In this document: in pieces, positions 19,869 to 31,400 of the stretch
Layout of the letters: every line of letters starts with the position of its first letter
How positions within the stretch are numbered: the stretch's first letter is position 1
Assembly (NCBI GenBank): GCA_900169235.1
Contig: FWCC01000153.1
Span: 40,733-104,732 of the forward strand
DNA from: Zarea fungicola
Taxonomy: Eukaryota; Ascomycota; Sordariomycetes; Hypocreales; Cordycipitaceae
Direction: 5' to 3'
DNA length: 64,000 nucleotides
The notes under the pieces: model-generated
What the model was told of the DNA's origin: nothing
Database searches by the model: none
What the model saw: the letters and a program-made list of their open reading frames with translations, nothing else
Made by a program: the position numbers and the translations under genes

Positions 19869-22800
19869 CTAGTTGTGGGATAAGCTTCCTTTACTGCTAA
19901 TGGGCGGAAAGCCTGCTGGCCGTGCTCTGCTTATCCGTTCTTTGACTTCGTCTCGTTCAAAGTTAAGAGAGACCTCTATAATGCCGTCCGGCGCGTTTAT
20001 ATAGGACTTATCTTCCTCCATATACCAGCTTACTTGTTCTTCGAAACTTCCTTTAAGCAACAATGAATAGTCATCGTCAAAGGACGTGGGCCCCTTAAAG
20101 CAGGCATAGTAGATGTTTTCACCCTCATGCTGCGAGGTATCAACGGCAGGCGCTAGCACACTGTGATTGTCCATGTCTAGTAGCCCCTCCACCGTTGTGA
20201 GCAGATGTTTAGGAAGCGCGGCGCACTCGCGTAGGGTCAGGACGGCGGCCTCTCGCACTTGCGGGGTTTCATTGTCGACCCGTGCCGCTATTGCCGCCAG
20301 CACCTTGGCAGAAAGCACCCCGTGCCCGCCTATAGTGTCGACGGCAGCCATTCGCACACACCTCTCCTCGTCCCTGAGTCGCGCCACTACTTTCATTAAC
20401 AAGTCGTCTGGAAGCGCTGAGCCCTTGACTAGGGCATAGATGGCAGCCTCTCGTACGTCCAAGTGCTCGTCGTCGAGTCGCGCCACTAATTTCATAAACA
20501 CATCGTCTGGTAGCGCTCTGCCCTCGCCTAGGGCATAGATGGCAGCCTCTCGTACGTCCAAGTGCTCGTCGTCGAGTCGCGCCACTAATTTCATAAACAC
20601 ATCGTCTGGTAGCGCTCTACCGCTGCCTAGGGCTTCGACCGCACCCTCTCGTACGAACCTATCCTCGTCATCGAGCCATACCGCTATCATTTCAACAAGG
20701 CTTTGCGAAATTGCGGCGCGCTCCGCCATCCAGGACAAAATTATCCTCAGTTTGCCAAGGAGCACGCCGCCGCGTAAGGCGATCACCAGTGCTGTCTCGG
20801 GAAACTCGGCTTCAGTAGCTTGTGTCGCCGAACTATTAAAATCACATTCAAATAGCAGCCACTGTGCTAACCGTTGTTCAAAGTCCTGCCGCATCGGCAA
20901 AGTGCTCGATATCTCACTCAAACAATGCATGACTAGTCGCTGATGTGTAGGACCTAGGAGGTCTAGTGGTTCCTCCTCGATTGTACCAATAAAGTCCAGC
21001 AGTGCCTTGCCACTTTCATCCAGCAAGCCAGCAACAAAGCGCCAGAAGATGTCGTAGCGTGCTGTGTATTTGTGTTTGTGAAGAAACTTTGTAGTGGAGA
21101 TTGCTTTTGTCTCTGTCTTCGGACCGCCAAAGGTAACCAATTGGAGTTGTCCTTCTGTTTCTTTCCATTGTCGTACAAAATACTTTGCCGCAAAGTACTC
21201 TTGAAATGTCAGATGTATAAAGTGATAATTTCGATTTTGATATTTTGATGATGGGTCTGAGGTTCGCAGGAATGAGAGTAGCGGCAGGGTCTTCTGGGGA
21301 AAGAGCCTTTGCTCGAAGGGCTCTGCAACAGCATCCACAAGTCTTGCATCAAAGTCAATGATGTCGTTGTACAGCCCAGTAAACGCTAGGTACTCTAGAA
21401 ACTCCTCTTCGTCCTTGATGAGAATATTAATCCTGTGATTGCTTGCCCATGTTACATCCCCTTCTGTTAGAGGCTTGCCCAGACGCAAGATATCCTTCTT
21501 CCATAACTTAAGCTCAATTTCTTTATACAGGGAAGTCATAGTATTTAGCATATTGTCTGACTTGACGTCTGCCCATGTATAGCAAAAAGCATCTAGTTGG
21601 ATCGGAATGCGTAGAAGGCCCTGGATAAGCCAGCGTTCTTCAAGGAACGACTGGACTTTAGCGACAGTAGCATGATCTGTTCCGGTCGTTTTAGGATCAA
21701 TAAAGGATTTTTCAATATACTTCTTGACATCCTTAGGGCTAAATCCAGTTGTTTCCAGTTCAAGATGTAGATTTTGTGGACGTATAGCAGACGGTCGGCA
21801 TGTGATGATGACGTTGGGCTGGCTAAGCAGCTCTGTAAGGAAGCGGTTCATACCACTGTTAGTTGCGAATGTATGCGATACTTCATCTAAGCCGTCCAAA
21901 AGATATAGAGTCTTAGCACTCTCAGTGCTCAAAGAGTCAGATAATGCTCTAGCAAGATTCTTCCCAATCGATGGTAGCAGGAATTCATGACTAAAGAGAT
22001 CTTCAAAGGTGTACTTCGCCATACTGCATCTGTCTGGCAACTTTAGATTTCGCAATGGTACCCAAAGCACGCGGTCAAACAACTCGTTCCATCTGCTCCA
22101 CCTGCCTTTGGTGAACTCGGAGACAATCTTCTTACACAAAGTAGTCTTGCCCACTCCCGCACGCCCCCGAATCAATATTCGTCGCGGACGGATCAGTCGT
22201 CGCCCGACTTCGCGCTCATCGAAGATTGTTGCCAAATCAACTTGTTTACTCTCATCAGATGCCTCAAGCTTCTGTCGAGCGAGGATGGAAAACGGCGACG
22301 GCGTCCTATCTTCAATCTTTGCGTTGCCCACGTCTTGGGTACGCTGCTCCACGATAGCCAGATTAATGTAGCACTGCTCCATGGACAGCAGCTCACCGGA
22401 CAGTCGTTCAATTTTGAGCCTGTCCGCCGTGTAATGTTTGTTGCGTATGAACGTATCTGCTTGCTCGAGCAGCGATGGGGTTCTCAGATGTCGAATCGCA
22501 GCTGTAAGCTCTATGAACAGTTTATCAGTTGGCCCACCGCATTTGTTGAGCCCGGAATGATCTGTTTCGAAGCCGTGGCTCTGTCGAGCGTCGGCGTGGA
22601 CCTTGGCAGAGTCCCGAGAAACCACCTGCGCAAGGTTAGAAGGCTGCTAGTACAGGCACTACACTGACTTACGACACCAAGTGATACCCCGAGTAAATAT
22701 GTCTTCTTTGTCTCGAAAAATGATATAATCGGTACTTTCCGCTGTCGACATTCGTTGGGAGCTATGTAAGATTCGAATGCATCCGCAAGGTTGCTAAGCT

Positions 22801-23607
22801 CGTGACGATGATTCCTCAGAGACAGGAGCAGTGTCGCGTCTGATCCCAGAAAACCGGTCATGGTGGCCAGCAAAGCGCCGGCAATAGATGCCGACGAACC
22901 TTGATGAGGGGTACCGAGAAATATGATGCCGGACGTATCATTGATGACATTTTCTGAGTCTTTGCTGCACAAAGCCTTGTGGAGGTTAGACACTGGGTTT
23001 CACACCGAGGGCATAAACCCATACCTGCTTGATGATAATACCCCCCAGGCTATGTCCGATGAAGATTAAAGGGAGGTGCTAGCCGAGGCGTTAGCCTTAT
23101 CCGATCATGCGCGTGATGGTACTTACAGGAACTGATCGCTTGGCCTTGATCTCCCTTAATAAGCATTCGCCAATCTCCTTAGTAGTCTTGACGGGCGCAT
23201 CAATCAACCAGTGAGAATCATGGGCGAAATTCAGGATCCTGGCTTCGGGAAACTCGTCTGCAAGGAGGTCTTTGAGCAGATGGACTCTCCCAGCCGAGGA
23301 GGTTTGATCTTCGGTCGCATTGGGTCCTTGGGTTTGTCGAGCTTCCCATGTGTGATACGGATGTGCACCGAGGCCAGGGACAGCGATGATCCTACTTTGT
23401 GGTCAGTAAGCGTGTAGTAGAATAAGTAGTGCTAACAGACTCGAATTTGGCGCGAGGTTTGCTAGGGAAAGCCTCTAATGTTCCTGATCGTATCTCGTTG
23501 CGGGGTCGACAGATCTTGCCGATTATGTAGTGGAGTTGCCTCGCCAGGAACGCTGTTACCACAGCCAAGCCCACCAAGCCGGGCATCCATGCCCAGTTTA
23601 GAAACAT
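19869..23607 (-). CDS. NLR-like protein: membrane anchor, SesB-type lipase domain, NACHT NTPase, HEAT repeats
   Basis: Fungal NOD-like receptor, a class linked to non-self recognition and heterokaryon-incompatibility cell death. Five exons: 23607-23441, 23391-23127, 23078-23025, 22975-22673 and 22625-19869. Introns of 47-49 nt all keep phase, giving 1181 residues. The first donor (GTCTGT) is weak. N-terminus: hydrophobic anchor (GLVGLAVVTAFLARQL). Then an alpha/beta hydrolase domain: PGLGAHPYHTW, the nucleophile elbow FIGHSLGGIIIKQ (Ser about 154), GIIFLGTPHQGS, and the C-terminal histidine motif DHSGLNKC (His about 286). NACHT: Walker A GRAGVGKTT (about 417-425) and Walker B LYLLDGLDE (about 503-511). 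C-terminus: HEAT repeats of 33 residues, two of them nearly identical at DNA level (20430-20627). Whole architecture intact. The long final exon alone hides the lipase part. Confidence 0.91.
20430..20627 (-). repeat. Two near-identical 99-bp coding repeats (HEAT units of the NLR)
   Basis: The 99-bp unit at 20430-20528 recurs at 20529-20627. The first 90 bases are identical and the rest differs at four sites. Each encodes one 33-residue unit (DDVFMKLVARLDDEHLDVRE...). Flanking HEAT units are clearly diverged, so this copy is a recent duplication or was homogenised. Confidence 0.9.
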
Positions 23608-24490
23608 TTGAGCGTAAGAGTTGTAAAGAGATAGACTGCAAAGTCCCGAATAGAGTGCGCTAGCGCAAACATATGACTACCTAGGTAGGCAGAGTTGGCG
23701 GAAGAGGAGTGTTCTCTAGTATGGTTTGACGAGTTTCAGCCCGGGCTGGGATATAAGGCAGCAGCGTGGTCCAGTGACTTTCACTGCATAAATGGAAGGT
23801 GGTTGCCATCCATATCCAATAAGTGATGCGCCACGGCGCTTCGGCAGCATGGACGCGACGAATGAGAACCCAATTCACCAGCGTAGCCAAGACTCGTGCC
23901 TGTAAATCAACTGAACAAAGTTCAATAAAGCACAGCAAGGTCACACGCAAAGTTCAGTAACATTTCCCATAAAGGACGCGTTGATTAAGTAAAGTCAAGT
24001 AAATTGTGATTAATTTCCAATTTTCAACATGTAAAAAAGCCGCCACAGAAATGCATTGCTATCAAAAAATCAAAGAAAAAAAAAGGGAATAAAATGTCAT
24101 GCTTGCTGCCTACCCGAATCAGAAAGGTTTTTCCTGTAGCAAAAATGCGGAAAACAAAAGCCAAAGACAAAACGCACAAGAAAAAAAAAGACAAGAATCC
24201 GCCCACCCAAAAGAACCGATTGAAATGCAACAAAAAGTCCACCGTTTTGAATGTCCGCTTGGACATGCCGTTTCAGCGGCTCACGCAAGAAACCTCGACA
24301 GTCATTAAATCGAGAAAAATCAACTGGAATCTCCCTGCTCCAGCTTGGAAAGCTATTCCTTCAGCCTGGCACCGGGCTCCTCGTCACCGGCAGGAATCAG
24401 CTCCGAATTCATCGACGCCCACAGCTGCTCCATTTTCTTCCTACTCATCGTTAGCACCTGAAAAACACAAAAAAAAGAAGAAGAAAAAAC
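23608..24490. other. Promoter region of the NLR; A-rich tracts
   Basis: Upstream of the NLR start. An open frame at 23950-23681 (minus) is not joined to the NLR by any splice site I can support. 24060-24240 and 24466-24488 are A-rich, the latter next to the 3' end of the DUF3716-type gene. Confidence 0.4.
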
Positions 24491-27151
24491 CTACCAAGTC
24501 TCTTCCACCAACTCAATCTCTTCCCGTCGGCAGAAATTAATAAACCGACGCATGGTATTCGGCCTCTTAAAAGACACCATCAGATCCCCCCGGGGCTTAT
24601 CGTCCTCAAAGCAAATATGGCGATCGCTCATGACCATGTACACGCGCAGGGCCTTGAGGTTCCACGCAATCTTGACCACGTCCTCCAGGCGCAGACTAAA
24701 GTCAATCGGCTCGCGGAGGGCCGCCCAGACGACGGGTTCGACCTCTTTAACCATGTGGTGCTCAAACAGGGCATTCTCGTCCGACCAGCTCCAGTACTGG
24801 GTCGCGCGCTCCGACGTCGTCCACAGGCGCGACTTGACCTGGTAGAGGCGGAAATCAATCTTACTAATCTCGGCGCCCGTGTACGAGTCGGCATCAGACA
24901 CCTCGCCCGTCTCCAGACTGTCCAGCACGCTCGCAACGGCCTTTTGCTTGCGGTCGCTTCGATCATCCGTGGCCGCCGCCGAATCGGCCGTGTCGTGCTC
25001 GTCGGCCGACTCGCCTGATGGGCTTGATGCGCCAAGGCCCATGCTATTGAGCTGGGTGTTCTTGCGCCGTTTGGGGCGGGGGCTGTCATCCGGGGTCCCG
25101 TCTCGTCGGGGCATCTTGATACCCGAAGGTCGGCCAATGCTTTTGAAGCCAGACTTGAAGCGCAGGGCGGCCAGCTTGGGGTCGTTGTAAAAGTCATGAA
25201 TGGTCTTGGAAAAGTTGAAACCTGCGCCCTGGGTTTCCACCAACTCGTGTAAGCGCTGCCGCAACCAGTCGACTGGCTCAACGTCTAGCTTGTATTTGGC
25301 CAGCTCGTTGACTGTGTCACAGAGGCGGAATAGGGTGTCGTAGGAGGTGATGCTCCCCTTGCCGACACTCATGAAGCGTTTGCTGAGGAGCTGGTAGGGG
25401 CTGATGACGCCGTGCATCAAAAACTCCAAAATGGTCTTTCCTCGATTGACCTGGCGGCCGTACTGGTACTTGACGCTGCCGACCTTTTTGCCCTGCCTCT
25501 GCAGCTCAATAGCGTGGTTGTGCTTTTCCTCCCAGGAACGCAGGACGGGCTCGACCAAAGATCGGAGATCGGGCCACTTGGGGTCCCAGTAAGGGTGGCC
25601 AGGATGAATCTTTTCCAGGGGGACTCCTTCGATGCACTTGGGATACGTGTAAACGGAACCATTGTGCTTCAAGACGAGATTGTCGAGGGTTATGTCACCA
25701 ACGTTGTTGGGTGGCGAGTCGGCAGACCAGACGGTGCAGGGCGAAACGTGGCGCGAGGGGGGCACGCTGGATGCCTTGGAGTCATCTCGATAGCTGGCGG
25801 CGTTGGATGGGGCAGCCGAGGCGAACCTTTCGACTACTGGGGATCTCGGCTCAATCCTGGGCAATCTGTTGACGGCGGTGAAGCCCGCCGAGAGGGATGA
25901 TGTCTGCGGGGGAGGTGTAGAGGCTGCAGCCACCGCCGCTGCACTGGCCCTAATGGAAGCTTCCTCTGCCGCGGCGGCAATAGCCTTCATGTCAGGGTGA
26001 GTTCTATTGGCAGGGCGGTCGAGACTAAGGTTGCGAAAGGTGTATGAGGGGGATGAAGACGGATAGGCGTTTGACGCTGCCAGGGATGGCGAGTTGTGTG
26101 AGGTGTGAATGGGCAAGACATAGGCGGGGGGTGGCAAAGAGTCTCGTCCAAGACAAGGCTTGTTATTCCATTCACAGTTGCCGCACTTGGGAAAGAGGTC
26201 AGAGGCAACGGCAATGCAGCCGTCGAATGGGCCGCCGTTGGTGGCACAAGCGTCGCACTTGCGCTTCTGCTCGGTGCCGGTGGCTTGAATCCGACAGGCC
26301 AGCCAGGAGGAGATTTTGCCGTCGGTAACGTCGTATACCGTGGGGCGAGCCTGGTCCCAGAAGCGTCGACCGTGGCGGAGTTTGACGGGAGCGAGGACGG
26401 GGAGGGCGGCAATCTTGGCGACTCTGGGATTGGAGGAGGCAATGTAGCTGAGCCTGTCGAGGATGTCGCCGGTTGTGGCATCAATAATGGCAACGATTCT
26501 ATCGTCGGCGGGTGTTTTGTGACGTGGCAGGTCCAAGTTGGCCAGCGGAGGCAGTTTTAGGGACTGGAGCTCTCTTTGTTGTTGTTGTTGCTGTTGATGC
26601 TGGTGTTGTTGCTGGGTGGTGGGAGTAGTAGTAGTGGTGTTGGTGGTAGTGTTGGTAGTGGGCCTCTTGTCAATATAGTCGGGAAAAGGCAGCTTTCGCT
26701 CCTGGACGCCGTCGCTGTTTCTACAGCGCCTGAACCAGTCTTGCATGTGTGTCTCGACCTGATTTTCCTTTTCCAAGAGGTGCTGCTGTTCTCTATTGTG
26801 GTCTTGCTGCATGGTGGCTAGACGGCGGGTTTCCTGGTCGTGGGTGCTGGCGACCAAGGCAGCCTGGGTCTGGATGTCCATGAGCTCTCGGCTGAGGCGC
26901 TCCTCCTCCAGCTTGAGGCGACGACTCCTGTCTTGCAGCTGGTGAATCTGGGTAATGATGGCCTGCTCGGATTGCTGCCAGCGCTGCTTGGCCTTGGCGT
27001 AGCGTTCGCGGCGCTTGCGCTCCGTCTCGCCCCAGAAGCTGGCTTCGAGTGAGTCCCAGGCTTCAGTGCGCTGGGATAGCAGAGGCAGAGCGGACATGGA
27101 AACGTCTTTGGTGCCGAGGCTGGTAGGGTCGCTGGTGGTGATGGCGGCCAT
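24491..27151 (-). CDS. DUF3716-like Cys-motif protein with N-terminal coiled coil
   Basis: 886 residues from the first in-frame ATG (27151). The frame is open further upstream only from a GTG. A probable 65-nt intron (27270-27206) lies in the 5' untranslated region, ending in TATAG just before this. Residues about 30-155: long charged coiled coil (ERKRRERYAKAKQRWQQSEQ onward). Then Thr/Gln-rich low complexity. At about 295-335 is a Cys motif, CDACATNGGPFDGC ... KCGNCEWNNKPC, matching the fungal DUF3716 pattern, a likely metal-binding module. Next come Pro/Ser-rich linkers, a helical region (about 540-680), a basic stretch (PRPKRRKNTQLN) that could be a nuclear signal, and a conserved-looking C-terminal domain. 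Role unknown; a nuclear or chromatin role is inference. Confidence 0.85.
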   Translation of the reverse strand: MAAITTSDPTSLGTKDVSMSALPLLSQRTEAWDSLEASFWGETERKRRERYAKAKQRWQQSEQAIITQIHQLQDRSRRLKLEEERLSRELMDIQTQAALVASTHDQETRRLATMQQDHNREQQHLLEKENQVETHMQDWFRRCRNSDGVQERKLPFPDYIDKRPTTNTTTNTTTTTPTTQQQHQHQQQQQQQRELQSLKLPPLANLDLPRHKTPADDRIVAIIDATTGDILDRLSYIASSNPRVAKIAALPVLAPVKLRHGRRFWDQARPTVYDVTDGKISSWLACRIQATGTEQKRKCDACATNGGPFDGCIAVASDLFPKCGNCEWNNKPCLGRDSLPPPAYVLPIHTSHNSPSLAASNAYPSSSPSYTFRNLSLDRPANRTHPDMKAIAAAAEEASIRASAAAVAAASTPPPQTSSLSAGFTAVNRLPRIEPRSPVVERFASAAPSNAASYRDDSKASSVPPSRHVSPCTVWSADSPPNNVGDITLDNLVLKHNGSVYTYPKCIEGVPLEKIHPGHPYWDPKWPDLRSLVEPVLRSWEEKHNHAIELQRQGKKVGSVKYQYGRQVNRGKTILEFLMHGVISPYQLLSKRFMSVGKGSITSYDTLFRLCDTVNELAKYKLDVEPVDWLRQRLHELVETQGAGFNFSKTIHDFYNDPKLAALRFKSGFKSIGRPSGIKMPRRDGTPDDSPRPKRRKNTQLNSMGLGASSPSGESADEHDTADSAAATDDRSDRKQKAVASVLDSLETGEVSDADSYTGAEISKIDFRLYQVKSRLWTTSERATQYWSWSDENALFEHHMVKEVEPVVWAALREPIDFSLRLEDVVKIAWNLKALRVYMVMSDRHICFEDDKPRGDLMVSFKRPNTMRRFINFCRREEIELVEETW

Positions 27152-28745
27152 GGTCTGTCGAGCCAGAGCCGTGTAGGCCGGTGGAGGGCCAGCCAACGCT
27201 GGCACTATATAGCATCAGCGCCCGCGGTGACGAGCAAACAAGTCGAGAGTGACTATGGAACACGGCCTACCTATGGCAACAGCGATAGAGGGAGGGAGGG
27301 ACAAGTGAATAGGTGCAGACAAGCAGTGGCTGTGTTGTTGATGAGGTGATAGCTGTGCAACAAGGTAAACGGGGACAAGCCTGATTTTGGGACTTTTTGG
27401 GGACTTTTTGGTTGGAAGAAAAGGCGTAAGAGAGTGATGTTTGATTGCCGGAATTATGGTTGGCTACAGCCTATAACCAAAGCACAATGACAAGCCCGAC
27501 TCTTTTATTAGGTACAAGCACTACTACCCTGGCAAAAGTAGAGGCAGAGGTACGAGGTACGCAGAGGCAGGTAGCTTCTGGGCGGGAAACCACGTGCCTT
27601 GTACTCGATGCAGGGTCAGCGATGGCCGGGGTCACCGTGTTGCATCGGCGGCGCGGTGACAGTTCCGCAGGGAGCCTTGTAAAAGAAATAAAAAATAAAA
27701 AATAAAAAATGTGGCTGATTGGGGGATGTCTTCTTCTTTTTCTTCTTCTTCTGTCCTTGCCCTTGCCCGTGAGTTTGGTGTTTTCTTTTTCCTCTTGGTA
27801 ATGGGCAAGATGTATGCAATAAGGAACAAGTGTAAAATAAAACGACGACGGACAAACAGCGCTAGGAGGGGAGCGGAGGAGGATGAGGAGGAGGAGTAGG
27901 TAGAGGGGGGGGCGTGTGGGTTGGGTAGTAAAGGAACGCTAAAGATGGGGGAGGGGGATAATAAAATAGTACTAAAGTAGCAGGGTTAAGCAATCAGGGT
28001 GATAGGCGCCGCTGGGTGGTCCGACGTGGCTGAGATGGATGCTCGAGTTTGTTACTGGTATATATGGACCATGGTCGCGTGGTGGGTATTTGGTTGTCGG
28101 GAGCGATATGCCGTCTTGCCGGTGTGATGACTGGTATGAAAGGCAGAAGCGCGAGGTTGTAGAGAAGAACAGGGGGGACTCTTTTGTTATATTAAAACGG
28201 AGAAGAGGAAAAAGGCAACATTGATAATAACTACATGGAGCAGCCAGGGGAAAGAGAGAAGCGGAATGCAAGGGGACACCAGAGGTCGGATAAGCGGAAA
28301 ACGAAACGGAGAAGCCGGTGTGGCTGTAGATGTTGACATGTACGAGCAAACGGGCTGGCAGGTCAGGCAATGTAAAGAAGACAAAGGCTAGGAAAAGAAA
28401 GGGCAAAAGCACCTCAACCAACAAGATGTGGATACACACCACCCGCGGATCCGAAGTGAAGCCCGGCCTAGTTGGATTGATGCAGACAAGTGGAAAGGGC
28501 CAAGCCGCTGCAGCGAATGACAGGGAAGTGGGAGGACGAGGCAGAGAAGTAAACAAATCAAGGCAAAGAAGGAGGCCGAGGGGATTAGTTGGCCGAACTG
28601 GGGTCAGTCACCCTGCGTCTAGAGGGGGATGCCGGGGAGGAGACGAACGGGGACAAACGCCCGACAGCAGTGTGCGAGCGAAAGCAAACGCAACGCATTC
28701 CAAGTAGCTACTAGAAATCAATAACGGGGTACAAGCAAAAGCCGA

Positions 28746-28794
28746 AGCACAAGCACAAGCACAAGAACAAGTACAAGTACAAGCACAAGTACAG
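28746..28794. repeat. Hexanucleotide repeat (ACAAGC/ACAAGT)n
   Basis: About eight 6-bp units of ACAAGC, ACAAGT or ACAAGA in a row. Noncoding context. Confidence 0.85.
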
Positions 28795-28920
28795 GCAACA
28801 AGTGTGATTTATGATTTATTAGTATTGTTATTGACCAACACTGGCGGGGGCCACTGTTTTTAGCCTCGCTACAGAGACAGTACAGCAGCAGGGTGGCGGG
28901 CAGCGGAGGCAGTGGAGGCC

Positions 28921-28990
28921 ACCTAGGCGAGGCCACCACCTAGGCGAGGCTCCTAGGCGAGGCAACTAGGCAAAGGCACCTAGGCGAGGT
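28921..28990. repeat. Minisatellite with CCTAGGCGAGG core
   Basis: Five imperfect copies of [AC]CTAGGCGAGGC spaced 13-16 bp apart. Each good copy contains the palindrome CCTAGG. Confidence 0.85.
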
Positions 28991-30860
28991 GGCAAGTGGT
29001 AGGCGCAGCCGCCGACTATACACATGTTGAATCTCGATTAAATCTATAGACTGGCAAGTGTAGCTTTGCACTAGAAAAAATGAGGCGACGAAAAAATGAT
29101 CAAGACCAAGGCCAATCTCGCCAACATTTTTCACACCACCTTTTTCCTGGCCTGCTACCAACAAAAAAAAAAAAGGGAGGGGGAGAGGACAGCGAAAGTG
29201 AGAGGGGTCACGTATTTCTGACCTATAGAAGTCTTATTAGACTTGAAAAGGTTGTGATGCTATTCGTTACCAACTGCACGGCACCCAGTGAGAGATGGCT
29301 ATTCTGGACAATAAGTGGAGACTGGTTCTTGTGTGACTTCCTAGTGCGTCGGCTGGTTCAGCTCTTGTTTACCACTAACCACAGCTAGCCAGCTGCCAGC
29401 TACCAGCTACCCAGTCAGCTAAGCCAGCTTTACCTTGGACCCATGTCTACCCATCCATCCATCCATCATCCATTTCTTCCCGTCCATGGTCCCGTCTGTC
29501 CTCTCATCCCATCCTTGCCCATCCCGCCACGTCCTTACCCTGCGGCGTTCGCTCTGCGTCAGAAATGTGATGCCCACTTTGCTTGAAGCACCTTTCCCTT
29601 GCCCAAGCCACACGCCAAGCAACAGAGCAAACTGTTTTGAAAATGACGAAACTCTTTATTTTCATTGGCCCTAATGCACTCTGTACTTGATTATTCTCAC
29701 TATTGAAATCTTGACAGAGCAGAGGGGCTTAGCTGAGGGGCTTCAGTTGACCGACCATCCCTTGTCCTTGACGCTGCATGCATACTGCATACCATGCATA
29801 CACCCTCCCCGATGCACACTCATATGGCGAGCGCGCAGACGCGCCTCTCTGGGATTAGTGTGCATCTCTCCGCCTGTCTCACTATATGATGTGTCCACTA
29901 CAGAAAAAATATAGACTCGGGAGCAAACGGACAAGTTGGGTGGTTGTGTGATTGACGGAGAAATAGCGGAGTAATTGTGGTGTAGTTTCAAATCAGACAT
30001 GGCCAAGTTACCACATGCTGGCTACTACACTGAGATGGCGCTTGAAGGGATACATTCAAGATCCAGCCGCTGGCAATCATAAACAGACGTAGTATACATT
30101 TACTGATGCGCATTTATAAATAGAGTTTCGTATTGCTTTTTCTAAAACGAACGACTAAAGCACGTAATTCCACAACTGCCCTTTTTTTTTCTCCTTTTGT
30201 TACTTGACAGGTGTCCCACCTAATTTGTATGCAGGGTTTGATTAGGTCCGGAAAATGCACCGTTGCTCCATCTCTGTTCAAAAGAGGAAACCCAACCAAC
30301 GAAAAATAGCTGCGCAAAACACGTACCAACACCACCGAGGCGAGGCTCTGCTCTGCTCCGGCGGCTGCCACGCACAATCCCGAATTCCCGCCCAAAATTT
30401 ACAGACGGATATGGAATTTGCCGAGAAAAAAAAAGGGCAAAGAAAAAAAGATTTGGGCAAAAATGAGCACGTCACAAAGAGGTGTGAGGGGCTTGGCCCA
30501 ATTATCCCACTCACACCTTGTTGTTGTCAATGCAGATGCATTCTATACTGCAAATGTTAAAGTACAACGGAGGTGCTGTGTATAATATAAATCATGTACG
30601 ATTCACAGTGACATGTATTGACTCACAATGGCGTCGCACTGATCAAGGCATGTCCATGACGGTCAAAGACAACATGTGCGGAATTGCATCGCCTATCGGA
30701 AAGCTACACCTAGGCTAAACGTTAGCTGCTAACGCTAACAGCGACCGTTTTATTTAGTCCAGGTGAACCCCGCTCTGCCAGCTGCCAGCTGTCAAAATGT
30801 CAAATCAAAATGCCAAATCAAAACTGCCAATGTCGAATGTCAATAGAAGCACATCAACTT

Positions 30861-30884
30861 GTCCAACTGTCCAACTGTCCAACT
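30861..30884. repeat. 8-bp tandem repeat GTCCAACT x3
   Basis: Three exact copies, with two more partial GTCCAACT copies close by (about 30889-30897). Confidence 0.8.
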
Positions 30885-31360
30885 GACCTGTCCAACTTGT
30901 GAGTAATAAACAAGACTCACCGTTTTTACTTTGGGTCTAGACTATGGATTTTTATTTTTGGACCCCCCTCCCCACCCCCCTTTCGCACCTCGCATCCTTT
31001 CCAGGGGGACTGGACTGGGGAGTACGTAGTATGAACCTGTTATCCTTTGAATCCTTTCAATCAATTTACAACAAGCACAACTTTGGGCGGCGGGCCCTTG
31101 TCCACTTGTTCTCTTTTTATCTTGCGGCCCTCGGACGCGCGCCCTATTTCCGCCTCTGCAGAGTGCCCACCAAACCACCAGCCTGCACACACCCCCCCAA
31201 CGCCAGTCCTGTCGGTCTTTTACCTTGATGGAATGCAAAAGTGACATTCTATTGCGTTCGTTTATTAATGAAATGAGGCAAAACTTGGCATGACAATGGG
31301 TGTTCCGTAATGAGTAAATGCATGAGTAGCTACAAACCTTGCACAGCCAGCCCATCCATC

Positions 31361-31400
31361 TACTGGTACATACTGGTACATACTGGTACATACTGGTACT
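31361..31400. repeat. 10-bp tandem repeat TACTGGTACA x4
   Basis: Four consecutive copies, the last ending in T instead of A. Confidence 0.9.

Noticed and set aside
23681..23950. 89-codon minus-strand frame just upstream of the NLR, with hydrophobic parts
   Set aside because: Could be an extra N-terminal exon, but no donor/acceptor pair keeps phase into the exon starting at 23607, and that exon already has an ATG.
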